NCBI GenBank assembly: GCA_947396885.1
Contig: OX377206.1
Coordinates: 16,243,466-16,307,465 of the forward strand
Origin: Heligmosomoides polygyrus polygyrus
Taxonomy: Eukaryota; Nematoda; Chromadorea; Rhabditida; Heligmosomidae
Reading direction: 5' to 3'
DNA length: 64,000 nt
Part shown: piece after piece, positions 1 to 11,900 of the stretch
How the letters are laid out: each line of letters opens with the position of its first letter
Position numbering within the stretch: the first letter of the stretch is position 1
Made by a program: the position numbers and the translations under genes
Notes under the pieces: model-generated
The model's input: the letters and a program-made list of their open reading frames with translations, nothing else
Database searches by the model: none
Told to the model about the DNA's origin: nothing

Positions 1-830
1 TATTAACCATGGAACGCGCTTACTACAGGCTTTATACGTTGGAGCCAGGGATGAAGGACATTAACGACGCTACGATGGGATTGGATTATGGGATGGGATT
101 TTCTGCCTATCTCAGAAGCCCTCCCCCCCCCTTCCTCCGACCCTATTTGCGCCGGAGAAGCATGCAAGTACATATCACTAGCTGCAGCGACTGATTAGCA
201 GAGGGATAGGCAACTCGGTCCCGTAATGATTTCCCTGAATTTCACACCGAAACTACTGTGAATAATTCAGACGGTTTTTTTTCGGTTGTAGGTTTATCAA
301 ACACTCGGGAAGCGTACGCGTTAGACGTGTCTCGACAGAAGCCTGTAACGTCGCGTTTCAAAATGTGGCCGAGGGCTTGTGAACGTACGCATGGGGCTAC
401 CAGATGGGCTCGAAGGTAGCATTTCTGGGTACTTTACGTTCCGCGTTCCTGTCACTATTTGGACGGTTGGACAGGTTGATACGAGCCGCTCCTTTATTTT
501 TCAGTTTTTTACTAAAAAATAGGTTGGCTTGTTCGAGGAGCCAGATATAGGGGTTTATCGCAACAAAACAAAAGGATTTAAATTAGTGTATTTATTTTTA
601 TGCGTACATGACAACACGCAACAAAAAACACCATTAGCTCGAAAAAACATCGGTAATAAGCACGATGGAGCACGAAAAGGCGATTCTTCGAGTCGTGATG
701 TAACTATTAAGGAGCCTCTTATATTGGTTTAAACCTTACCTTATCTTGACCTATTTGTATCTTGTTTAGGTTAGTCTATCTGGTTAAAGTGAAGCTATCA
801 AAAACCAAGACGACGTCTATTATATTTCAG
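1..830. other. Upstream flank or 5' intron, no exon identified
   Basis: No coding exon could be supported here. The stretch ends in a good splice acceptor (TATATTTCAG, 821-830), so an upstream exon carrying the start codon must exist, either here or left of the window. ARID4 family proteins start only a few residues before the region encoded by the first exon found, so the missing exon is probably very short and hard to see. A poly-C tract lies at about 121-131. Confidence 0.6.
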
Positions 831-2990
831 TCGGATGATCCTGCTTTCTTGCCACCCGGAACAGAAGTCAGTGCCAAATTTAAGGGAGCCTTCTGTGAGG
901 CGAAGGTTAAGAAGCTGTGCAAATCGGTGAAGTGTAAGGTAAGCGCTAATGTTTTTGTTTTTGTCAATAGTTATTTGATATTTATTTCAAGTGTAACCAC
1001 GTGTATATGCTAAACGTCGGTAAGAACGCAAACAAAATCACAGCAGCGAAAGACTCCAAGGTACAAGCAGGGTGATGAACTGAATGAATTAGAACTGAGG
1101 TTGTAGAAGCCTAAAGACAGACAAAATGAGGAAAGTAGAATGCAATAGTGAGATACTGAAACAGGAAACTACATTTTTACCGTAGATAATGGAGGGTATT
1201 ATTTTTTATAGTATTATTTCTAGTGTAGAATACTAATTATTTGCAAGCTTAGCAGACGGAGTGGTCCGCATAAACGTCGTTCCTTAGAGTTTTTTTAAAA
1301 TTATTCCGTGTGTAAATCTAGAGAGAACAATTTAACCTGTATTTTTCTCGTAACTGGTAGCTTTCCATAGCCGTCGCTGGTCTGGCTGTACTTTTACAGT
1401 TACAGTGTAGAAATGTGCGGAGGTGCTTAATGTCTTAACATTGGTTTTGAGTGCTTTTTTATCTAACCTTAGCCGTGCAGAAGCTGACTTACTTAGCCAC
1501 CTTCACCCTTAAATCTATTCAAGCGCCTCAGTACGTGCCTTATTATGTGCTAATTCGTTGAGAAATTTAATTGAAGTCATTCCATCGCACGGGAATAAGC
1601 ACGCAACTTCCGCCTCAGTGTTCCCTATTCCAGCGAGGATAGATCTTTTTTGAACAAATTCTATGCATATTATGAGGAGGAGAGCGGACCCTCGCCTTCC
1701 ACTTCCCCTGAAAAGGTTTAATGGAAGTGAAAGGAATGTTGTGACCTTGTCTGTCAGTGGTTTATCAGCATTTGTTTCATTTTTGAGGATTCCTTGAAAA
1801 TTTTTCTTCGGAGGTTTTTAACGGTTTATTCAGCTCTGTATGAAATCTGTGTCGCTACCTCCTTGTTTTTTAGTTACCCTGTATCGCGTGTTTTCATTCT
1901 TTTCCATCTACTTCAGCGCATACTTTACCTGTTGTGTGATATCAAATGCAGTCTACGAATCTTCGGAGGCTTTTATTGAGCATTTCGACGGTTGGGATGA
2001 GGGACTGTTTTCGTAATAGCGAAGCATTTACATTTACATTTACATTTATTGTTTTCGAAAGTGAGCCACCTCGTGAGAAACGCTTCTCTGATTGGTTCCC
2101 TTGAATCTAATCTGAATCTCAATACTTTTGCTTGTAAAATACGGAGAACTTGAACTTAATTTAATGTACAAAACAAACAAGCTGCTGTAGGCTATGAGAA
2201 TACCGTTTTCCAGCGGCAGGATTCATCAACAATTAAACGCACGGTTGTAAAGGGTAGAGTTACCAGCGGTGAAGCACTCATTGTGGGTAGCCTACCCCAC
2301 ATACTTGCGGGTTTGACTGTTGATGAACCCACCCTTAGTTGCCCGCGGACGCCATCCGGGTGTTCAATTCGCTTTTATCTATGTTCGCCTCCCTTCACTA
2401 GGATAGATCCCCTCTTTTTTTGTTGTTGTTGATTGCTATCTCTCACTGACTGAGTCACGCGTCACTTTTTAAATATTGAAATGGCAGATGTTTTTACCCC
2501 AAGCTAGAGGGGTGTGTCGCAGTTTTCTGATTGTTTGGATAGTGTTTTTTTAATATTTTCTTCACCGCTTCATCACTATTCTTCTAGGTTCTACTCAAAG
2601 AAGCCCCGTTTGGATCGGTTGTTGTGGAAGAGCACCTCGTTAGAGGAACTTTAGAAGTTAATCAAACAGTTGATGTATCTCATGGAAAGCATCAACTAAA
2701 AGGTGTTATTCAGCACGTGAAGGACTGCAGCACTTACCACGTTGGTACGTATTGGTTCTAGAATGAATTTCAAGCTGAGTGGATGCACCCTTCAATGCCA
2801 GAATCAATTTCAATGTAACGTTTTTAGTTTTCAATGATGGTGATGAGAAAGTGTTGCGACGTACGCAGATGTGCCTCAAAGGAGCGAAACATTTTGACAC
2901 GGAATCGAACCTCGACCAAATGCCGTTGTATAATCCTGAGCAATTTTGTGCGGCTCCTAAGCCGCCACCGAAGGCGAAAAAAATTAAGAA
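831..2990 (+). CDS. ARID4 exons 1-3: N-terminal Tudor-like region
   Basis: Exons 831-938, 2588-2744 and 2828-2990 encode roughly residues 1-142 of the visible protein. The start ([20 protein letters not shown]) is the conserved ARID4 N-terminus, and exon 3 carries the family signature FNDGD..LRR...CLKG followed by the N-P-E-x-F motif. In this family the region folds as a Tudor-like module implicated in nucleic-acid or histone binding. The exon 2/3 junction splits a Val codon and restores the HVVFNDGD reading. It ends in a Pro/Lys-rich tail. Confidence 0.9.
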
Positions 2991-5900
2991 GTAAGTTTTC
3001 TTACTCCCTGATCTTTATGGCTGTTTAATGATTCCATTGACGCCCAATGGGCTACTGGAATTCCCAGTGGTTCTTCGCAAAGGAGACTACAAGATAACTA
3101 TTCCGTGGTACGAGGCACACAAATTGGAGAGCAAATTTATGATACAAAATCAAGACGCAAATGGTGATCCAAACAGTGTGGAGCTGCTGGAGCTGTGTGT
3201 GAGATCCTTGTCGCTCGATTTCGCTGCTTATATGCACATTCATATTAGCACCTTGCTCACAGTCTATAAGTTATACATTCGTCTCACATTTGAGACAAAT
3301 ATTTCACTCTTCTGCCCTCATGAAAAGAAGGATGTTTTCGCAATCGAAAGAGTTCAATAGAAATAGTTGTAGATCTATGTATAAAATTATTTAAATATTT
3401 ATTGTGTTATCCTTTATTGAAATTAAAATTGTCTTTTTTATATAGCTCTTCGACAACATAAAATACAACAACACAATCTTATTCAAAGGACAATAACATC
3501 AAGAACAACTCGTTTACACGCAAATTATTCCTGCGGTCATTCAAGATGTCATACGCTGATATTCCTAGCTCACGCGACAGAAATAGACCCACGACCTTCA
3601 TGTTCTTCCAAGCTCTCATCTCCATTCCGGAACTTCTGATACCAACGATACGCCGTCCGAATTGTGGAACATCCTTGAACGAATGCGGCGTTGATCTTCT
3701 TGTCCACCTCCTTAGCTGTAGTGGCCAGCTTGAATTCATACAAGTAAATGCCTCGGATTACCCTTTTGCCCATCTGCAAAAAAAGTCAATAAAACTCTAA
3801 AGCTTTCCCACTTTTATATAGAAAATTTGGTACTCACCGGTAGAGCAAAGTTTGCGCTTCTAAATGATATGCCACATGTTACGGTTTGTTCTTGATCAAA
3901 CGCGTAAAGACGCGCCAAAAAATGGCGCGAGCCAGTGCCATTTAATTCGTTACAACCTAATATCATTAGTCTTCTGAAGCACACCAGGTGATCGGAAGAA
4001 ACTGTGTGAGATTCTTGATTAACACCGACTGCAGCGATTAGAACAGGATTCGCGCAAGCTCCTACAGTTCTGAGGGACCTGTCCGGTCCTTTAGCAACAT
4101 CTCTACCTGAAACTTGACGAAGCTTCCACAAGGCAGTTCAGCCTTTCACCATATCCTCAAAGAGCGGTTAAATTTTGGACGAACAATTCAGAAAAAGCAA
4201 CAAAACCAGGATGAATATTCAGTTCTAGGTTGACATATTTTCGAGTCTTCTTTCTTCGTTCCCAAAATGGTTGCAGGATCCCGTACTTCTTAGCTCTTCT
4301 TCCTAACTGAAGCTTAAGAGTTTGAATAGGATGTACCTCGTTGATATTGCAAACCTATAAATGTAGTGGTTTCAGGACAAAGCGAAAGAGGGATTACGAC
4401 AGTGAAGACGATGACTTGAAGAAGAGAAAGAAAAGAGCTGCTGCTTCAGCAGCTTCCCTAGCTATAGGAGAGATGGATCAGGCTCGTTCATGCTCGGTTA
4501 TTTTGTGTTTTTTTTTAAACTTCAGAAGGGTAATTTCTAACCATAACTTTGTTTGGAAATCTACATCATCCTATATGGAATTTTAAGCTAAAATCGCCGA
4601 ATTTGATTCGCACAAAGAGCTCTTTTTGGAAAAATTTTATGCGTGTATCGACTTGTGTTCACTAGTAGAAACTCGGTACTGCTGCGCCTGTGCCCAAGAT
4701 TTTTTCAGCAAAAGGTGAAAGCAGGGCAGTACAAGGGCTCTTAAAGGACCGGTTTTCCCTTTTCATTGCAACCAATTAGATTGTAAAGCTCCATTGCAGT
4801 AGTGAATTTATAGGGAGACACCGAAGGAAGCGGTGATGCGGATATGTCCGCTAGTGATGATGAGTTAAGCGAAGCAGAGCCTGAGCCGGAGAAAGATGAT
4901 AAGAGGAAGAAGGAAAAGAAGGAGGAAGACGATAAAAAAGAGGAGCCGACTCGGAAGACCCTTCAGAGCCAGAAGGCCGAAGCGAGTCGTTTGGAAGAAT
5001 TACGCGAGAAGGTAAAATCATCATGATTTTCGTTTCATTTTCAATTTTTCAGCTGTTCCTTTCTTTCAGTTTCGTGAAGGAATTGTAGTTTGTGTGTTCG
5101 ACGACGCTCAGCATCGCGGCAAGTGGTTCCCTGCAGTGGTTGTTAATCCCAAAGTTTTCAGGTTAGTTGTCGTTGAGGCTTCAAGCTATGCTTTGAAACA
5201 GTATGTAGCTGTTCAGGGATGGCAACAACAAGCAGAAGAATCTGGGCAAGAACGAGGTTGCCATGAAACAGTTTCAGAATGGAAAGTAGTAAGCGACTGT
5301 CCTTTCGAATGTCTTGATTGTGAAGGTTTTATAATCGACGAGAACGACACATAAGCTTGTGAATTCAGCTTATCTGTCTCGTTGACGAATCTGACTCTGT
5401 TCGAGGATCAGCCGTTAAATAAGAAGACGCTAGACGCAATGAGCAATCAACTGCGAACAGCTGTCGATCGAGCAAACGCATTTCTTAGCAGAGGTGAGGC
5501 CTTCAAACGTTTGCATTTTGTCTCAATTATTGTAATAACTGTTTGCTATTTGCCTATTTTATTAGTTTTATTATGATATGTTGTTGTTTATTTTATCAGT
5601 GTTTATGACAAGAGGACTTTGCTTGAGATTTCATCATTTTGAATATACAGGGTGTCTCAAAAAATGTTTGAAAGGTGATCACTTTGCTTACAGTAAAGGT
5701 GCTGAAGAAGGGCTTTTTTAAAAGCTTAGGAAAATAGAAATTTTATAACCTGCGAGTGGTATGGAATGCGCCATCCACTCGCCTGAAATTTTGCATTTTA
5801 CACTGCGTTGATTGTGTTTCGCTTGAGTGCTTGTCATACTTTCTCCACAAAGTGGCGATTAATTTGTGCTTCTTTTAAGGCTTAAAACCTTAAAACACGC

Positions 5901-8900
5901 TATGGCTTGCAAAAACTGCAGGTACTGTTTGAAAGGTTCTAACATAGCTGCTAGTGAAGCTTTTGAGCATGTTTAAGGCTCATGTGAAAGCGCAGGACAA
6001 CGAAATTTCCGTGGAATGTAAATAGTTAAGATTGCGCCAGGTCTCATCTAAAATCTTGCATTTCAGACTCGATTGAATGTCTATGGCCCTAGCCCTTAAC
6101 TTCTTCATTACCTTTACTGTGAGCAAAGTTATCACCCTTCAAGCAGTGTATGCATTTTTTGAGGCACCCTGTATTATTGTAGTAGTTTTTCTATTGTGGT
6201 GTAGACTTCGGCTTACAAGGAAAGGTTCCCAACTCGAGGTGAGCTTTTACGATGCTATTTTGACAGAATGTAGGACCGCGTGAGCGGAAACCAGAACGGC
6301 AGTTACTTTTTGCTGAAGGCTTTCTTAAAGACCTGAAAAAGAGATGTGAAAACGTGTGCGCAACAATCATCAACAAAAGCAACAATCACACGAGATGTGC
6401 TTCGGTGGCACAGTCGGTAGGAGTGCCGCCTAATAGGAACACAACAACGGGCTTTTGAGTTCGAGTCCGCGAAGTGCCAGTATTTTGCGCATATTAGTTT
6501 GTTGTTATCTACGCTCTCTCGTTATCTCAGGAGTCAATTCTAGACCACCAATGCTTACAACAAACCAAGGCTGTCTATTTGCACCTTCATATGTGCTAGT
6601 TTGCAACGATGCATATCTACACCATATCATTTCTCTGGAAACAAGAAGTTCTGTCTTGGTCTTCTCTCTTAGTCAGCAGCTATGGTACAATTCTATGGAA
6701 CGAGTAAAGCACAAGCGCTTTTCACACCAACAGCATCTTACAAAAGCCAGTGAGTAACAATATTCTCCCTTCTCCCTGGCAAGGAATGATCACTTCTTCA
6801 TGGAACGCGTAATCTGTGGATGTAGGGAACAGTTCTGGGTGAACATCGGCGGTATTATTGGTGATATAGTATGATATGGTGGTAGTGCAGATACGCGTTG
6901 TTGAAAAGCTAGCACATGTGAAGGCGGAAAATAACAGCATTCGTTCGCTGTAAGCCTTGATGGTCTAAAATTGACTCCTCTGATCATGAGAAGGTTTAGT
7001 AACAACAAACTAATAGGTGCAAAAGCATTGGTCATACGCGGACTCGAACCCAACACCCGCCGTTGATATGTTTCTATGAGGCGGCACTCCTACCGACTGT
7101 GCCACCGAGGCACATCTCATGGGGTGTCATAGGAGTTGATGGTTGTTGCGCACTCTTTCTCACCCCCCCCCCTTTTCAGGTCTTTAAAAAAGCGTTCAGC
7201 AAAAACTAACTGTAATTTCGGGCTCCGCTCACAATGCCCTACATCCCTTCAAAATAGCATCGCAAAAGCTCACCTTGAGTTGAGAATCGTTCCTTGTTAG
7301 GTGATTGTACTGAAAGACACCACATGTGCAGGCTCGTCGGCTTTAGCTTTTCTAGCGGGTCGGGTTGCTCTATAATATGCTTATCTGAATGAATTATTCC
7401 AGCGGTTCTTCAAAAATGCCATTATCAACATGACTCATCTAATCAGGGTCTAAAAAGCGACGATTCCGTTTTATTCAAATCGGCGTCGGATCCACTATGG
7501 CTGCTACCGTGCATAGGTCATTGCTGTTTCGTCCTATGTCACGACTTTAGGTACTCTTCCGAATAACTGGACTGCGAAGGAGATTTTCGGTGAAAATAGT
7601 CCGCGAAAGAAAGAACCGCCAAAGCCTGCTCCGAAAACTGTAAAGAAGGATGAACCGAACGAGTCCAGCAAGAAGGAGGAGGAGGCCAAGAAGAAGAAAG
7701 TTGAAAAGAAGTGGGTTCATCAGAGTTTTCAAGTTTTCCAGCGTAAAATTTCTTAGCACCTTCGTTTCCAGAGTAGAGAGCAGTTCGTCCAGTTCTGAAA
7801 GCAGCGACGAAGAAGAGTACGGCGAAGAGCGTGATCTGTTCGTAGCGCAGCTGTACAAGTTTCAAGAAGAGCGAGGTGCGTAGTTGTTCGGCTTGCGAGC
7901 GCTTTCTATCCTCTTCGAACTGAAGAATTTATTTAAAAGACCGTTCTAGGCACGCCTATCAATCGAGCACCTATTCTTGGTGGGAAGGACATAGACCTGT
8001 ATCGCTTCTATCGAGTTGTTCAAGACTATGGAGGGTGTAAGCGGGTGACTACGAATCAGCTATGGAAAAAGGTACGCGATTTGTGTGTCATTACGAGCAG
8101 TTACATATGTGCAATGTTCATCTAACTGATCTTTATGCTTAGGTGCTTAGTAAACTCCGACTAGAGGGTTGCCCTGGAGCGACTCCCGTTACAGTGCGGA
8201 AGGCCTATATCAGGTTATTTTTAAGATAACTCGTTTCCTGGTTCATTTGCTTTATCAGTTTTATTTATAACTTTCATTTATGGAATTGGAAAGCAGGAAT
8301 CTTCGTATTTGTCGAGTTCTGAGTGCACCCTGCGTATGTCTAGCGTTACGCAATGTTTGCTTGATTGTCAGTGTAAATATCATCTACTTGAACTTTTTTC
8401 AATAAGGGGTTGCGTAGATCTTCGCGTTTCGCCTAGATACACTTTCAGTTTGTTCCGCATTATTGATCGAACAAGGATGACTGCAAAATTTCAGTCGGAA
8501 TTGATGCTTTGAGGTCAATCGAAAAACTGGTTGTCCTCGTCATTTCTAATTACGAATATTGACGACATTGTAACAAGTTCATGTCTCCCAAATAGTTTTA
8601 TAACGAGAGTTAAAATTGAGAAGCTCATTGAGCCAAAACATGCCTTCTCTTACCACTAAAGGATAAACAAGGATAAACATTGGCTTTAGTCAAGTATTTT
8701 GTATAGTTGTGCTCTCGAAATTTTTTCTAATATTCAAATGGTTTCAAATGCTGACAAATTTCGAACACTCGAATTCGAATATATTAGAAAAAGGCGGTTT
8801 TTGTGAATATTCCAATTCGAATGCATTCGAAAAGATGCGATTTTTCGAATATTTGAATTCAAATATTCAAATTTTAGTGAAAATCATTGGAGTGCCTATT

Positions 8901-11900
8901 AGAATAGGTCATTCGAGCACAACTATTATAGCCCTTTGCGGGAGGTGCCACACATTCTACTCCGGCTGGAGTAGAGTGTGTGGCATCTCCCGTGGAGGCA
9001 GTTTGAACGCACACTTCGCTTTGCAAAGACTTGTGGTAGTGTGGTACAAAGCCAGCCGATAGATGAGCCTGTGCTTTGTCTTTCGCAGAGATAGAAGGCT
9101 TGGTCTGGGCAGGAAATCCGAAGCAAGAACCTTGAGTCAGAGTGTACACAATAGTCGGCGTCTCTTCCGACTGCGCTACCACGTCCTTACCGGTAAACTC
9201 ATGAATTTAGCCTATTTATAAGTTTAAGTGGTATTTTAGAATACAAGAAAGGGATGTGGGAACCTTGGTGCTTGTCCTAAGAGCAGGTTAGCGTTGCGAG
9301 CATCCAGGCCCGTAGAAAAAAAGAGAAGTCTGGCCAAGGTGACTTTTCCGTACTCGTTAAGTCGGTAATTCCAGTGCAGTCGAAGCAGTAGCCATTGTTA
9401 GGTCATCTTACAATTGTAAGTTAATGATGACCCTATCTAGGCCTTTTAACCTTCTATTGCGTGGTTTTTTTTTCTGCGTTGCTAAATTTTTATGGTGGAA
9501 ATCACCTCCTTCAGTATTTAAGCCTTGCTTCTTTTTTGCTGAATATTTTTGGAACCAGTCGCAAATGTGGCCTAGATGGTGAGGATGGAGTGCATGAGAC
9601 CAATCAGGTCGCGTCGAATAGATGTGCTGCCCAATGGGGGTGCGCTAATTAGCTGGCACGTGTTTATTCGGAACTCTGATTGGTTGTTATTGGCCGGCGC
9701 ATCCTAGCGCCTCTCAATATAGGTCACATTAGCTACTAATGCTGTCTTTTTACAAAATTATATTCCGTTGTTTGTTCTAGGTATCTTGCGCATTTCAACT
9801 CGTTCTACAAAAGGCTTGGATGGTCGCTCGACGAGCTTTCGATCACGTCTACGATCAATAGTCCGCGAGAGCGTCGGCTGATACGGCCTTCAGAATTACT
9901 GAACCAACAAAAAGTAAGTGCACAGTACGTGTTATTCGGCGACACATTTCCTTTTTTTGTAAAATATCTTCAGCAACCGGTTAAAAGAAAGAAGTCGACG
10001 ACCGACACGAAGGAGAAGCCTGCAGCAGCGAAGAAGGGAAAGGAGAAGACCGATGGAGCAGATTCGAAGGAGGCCTCGCGTGATCCTGAGCCGAGCACTA
10101 CTAGCAGTCGAGAGCGATCAGTGTATGATGCTGAAGATTTGGTCTTTCTAGAGCTTCGCGTTACCTCTACGTTCCAGATCATCTCCTGCGTCGAGCGCAA
10201 ATGACAAAACGAAGAAGCCCGATAAAGACGATAAGCACGAAGAGGACAAGAAGCCTGAAAAGATCGATAGAAAGCTTCTATCGGGCTTCTTCGTTCTCAG
10301 AAAGTCGAAGGATGATGAGAGCAAGGAGAAGGTAAGTATCTCATGTCTGATGTCTAAAGCAGTATTCATCTTACCACATTTAAGGTAGAGAAGACGAAAA
10401 AGGAGAAGGAAAAAGAGAAGAAGGAGAAGGAAAAAGAAGAGAGGATGAAGGAGGAGAAAGCCAAGGAGGAAAAGATCAAAGAAGAGAAGATCAAAGAGGA
10501 AAAAGCTAAGGAGAAAGAGGAGAAGACCAAGGCTAAAAAGGAGGAGAAGTCAAAGGAAGTCGACGACAAAGCGGCCGATAAACAGTCTGAAAAGGCCAAA
10601 GAGAAATCAGAGTTGAAGGTTGAGAAGCCGAAGGAAAAACCCGAGGTGAAGGCTGAGAAAGCTAAGGAAAAGTCTGAAGTGAAGAACGAAAAGGCTAAAG
10701 AAAAGCCTGAGGTGAAGACCGAAAAGGTTAAAGAGAAGCCGGAAACGAAGACTGAAAAGGCTAAGGAAAAACCCGAAGTAAGGGTCGAAAAGACTAAAGA
10801 AAAGTCGGAAGCGAAGGCAGAACCTGAGACGACGGTTAGCCCTCCGGTGATGAAGCATGATCAGCCAGAAACCTCGAAGAGTGCTGAGCGATATGAGCGG
10901 CGCGAAAACGAACGGGATAGGATGGGACCAGGAGATAGGGAGTCAACTGCGGAGAGGAGGGATGTGGACATGAGCGATGAGGATGGTGACGGTTAGTTTG
11001 CCCTTACAGTTGTTGAAGTGGCCCACTGGAGAGACTACCTAGCTATATTCAGGGAAGAGAAGGAAAGAGCGCAGGAAGTCGATGAAGTCGGAGAAGAAAA
11101 CCGGCGAGATCAGCGATTCAACGAAGTCATCAAAAGACGCTGACGAGGGATATCGTCCAGCGAACATGTACATTTAAAATTCCTTCGAAATTCTTTGTAT
11201 TTGTAGAGAATTGGAGCTGTTCCAGAACTTCTCGATTCTACCTCGGTCAGAAGGTTCGAGCACACCATCACGGCAGGTGGTACGATGCTCGTGTTGTGAC
11301 CGTCGAACAGCCGTCTATCAAGGAAATGGTGGAGATTATGCAGATGACTGACGAAGAGGTCTGTTATATTCCTATTTATGGGTGGATATTAAGTTGATTG
11401 GTTTCATTGCTAGCGCCGAAGACCCCAGCACTTGTTCTGTGCTTTTTTACACCGTCATATTATGGTGGCCTTGACGAAATCGTTCTTTCTTTTTTTGCAA
11501 ATAGGAAATGAACTACAGCTTTACATCGTTTTTTTTTGCGATCTACTCCACTATCAATGTTTCTTGGCTCCGTTTGTGTTCCGCCTCGTCGCGAAGTATT
11601 TATCCGATGTCCAAATTGCGAATTCAGACTTGTTTGAGTTGATCGGTTGTACTTAAGGAGGCTATTATCGCGTTCTGGTTTCGACGAGTTAGCTTTCCCG
11701 GAAAGGACTAAATAGCATCTGAAAAACGCCACTCCCGTTTTATTCGCCTCAGTAGTTGGTCTCCAGATATGAATTGGGGTGGTGGTCGAATGTATGACAA
11801 AACAGAGCACAAAACGTGGTAGCGGCTGGTGGCTGCATCGGATACGCAAGGACTCTTAAATCAGTAAGTCAGATCAATCAGACTCTTTTTCCTCCCTTGG

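Larger units (their letters stand above)
6212..7300. repeat. Long inverted repeat with a tRNA-like head in each arm
   Basis: The arm at about 6212-6632 is the diverged reverse complement of about 6880-7300; the 250-bp centre is not paired. Each arm carries a tRNA-like head (6397-6480 on plus, 7030-7113 on minus). It fills much of ARID4 intron 8. It could be two SINE copies in opposite orientation or a fold-back element. Confidence 0.75.

Noticed and set aside
3028..3357. 110-codon plus-strand frame after exon 3
   Set aside because: No family match, no splice link in phase with ARID4 exon 4, and it adjoins a mariner relic; it may be part of that relic.
4497..4529. Extension of ARID4 exon 4 to a GT at 4530
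   Set aside because: It also keeps phase but adds a hydrophobic segment (VILCFFLN) unlike the family; the donor at 4497 is preferred.
8940..8991. Hairpin GGAGGTGCCACACATTCTAC... as a transcription terminator
   Set aside because: It lies inside a SINE copy and has no T-run; it is part of that repeat.
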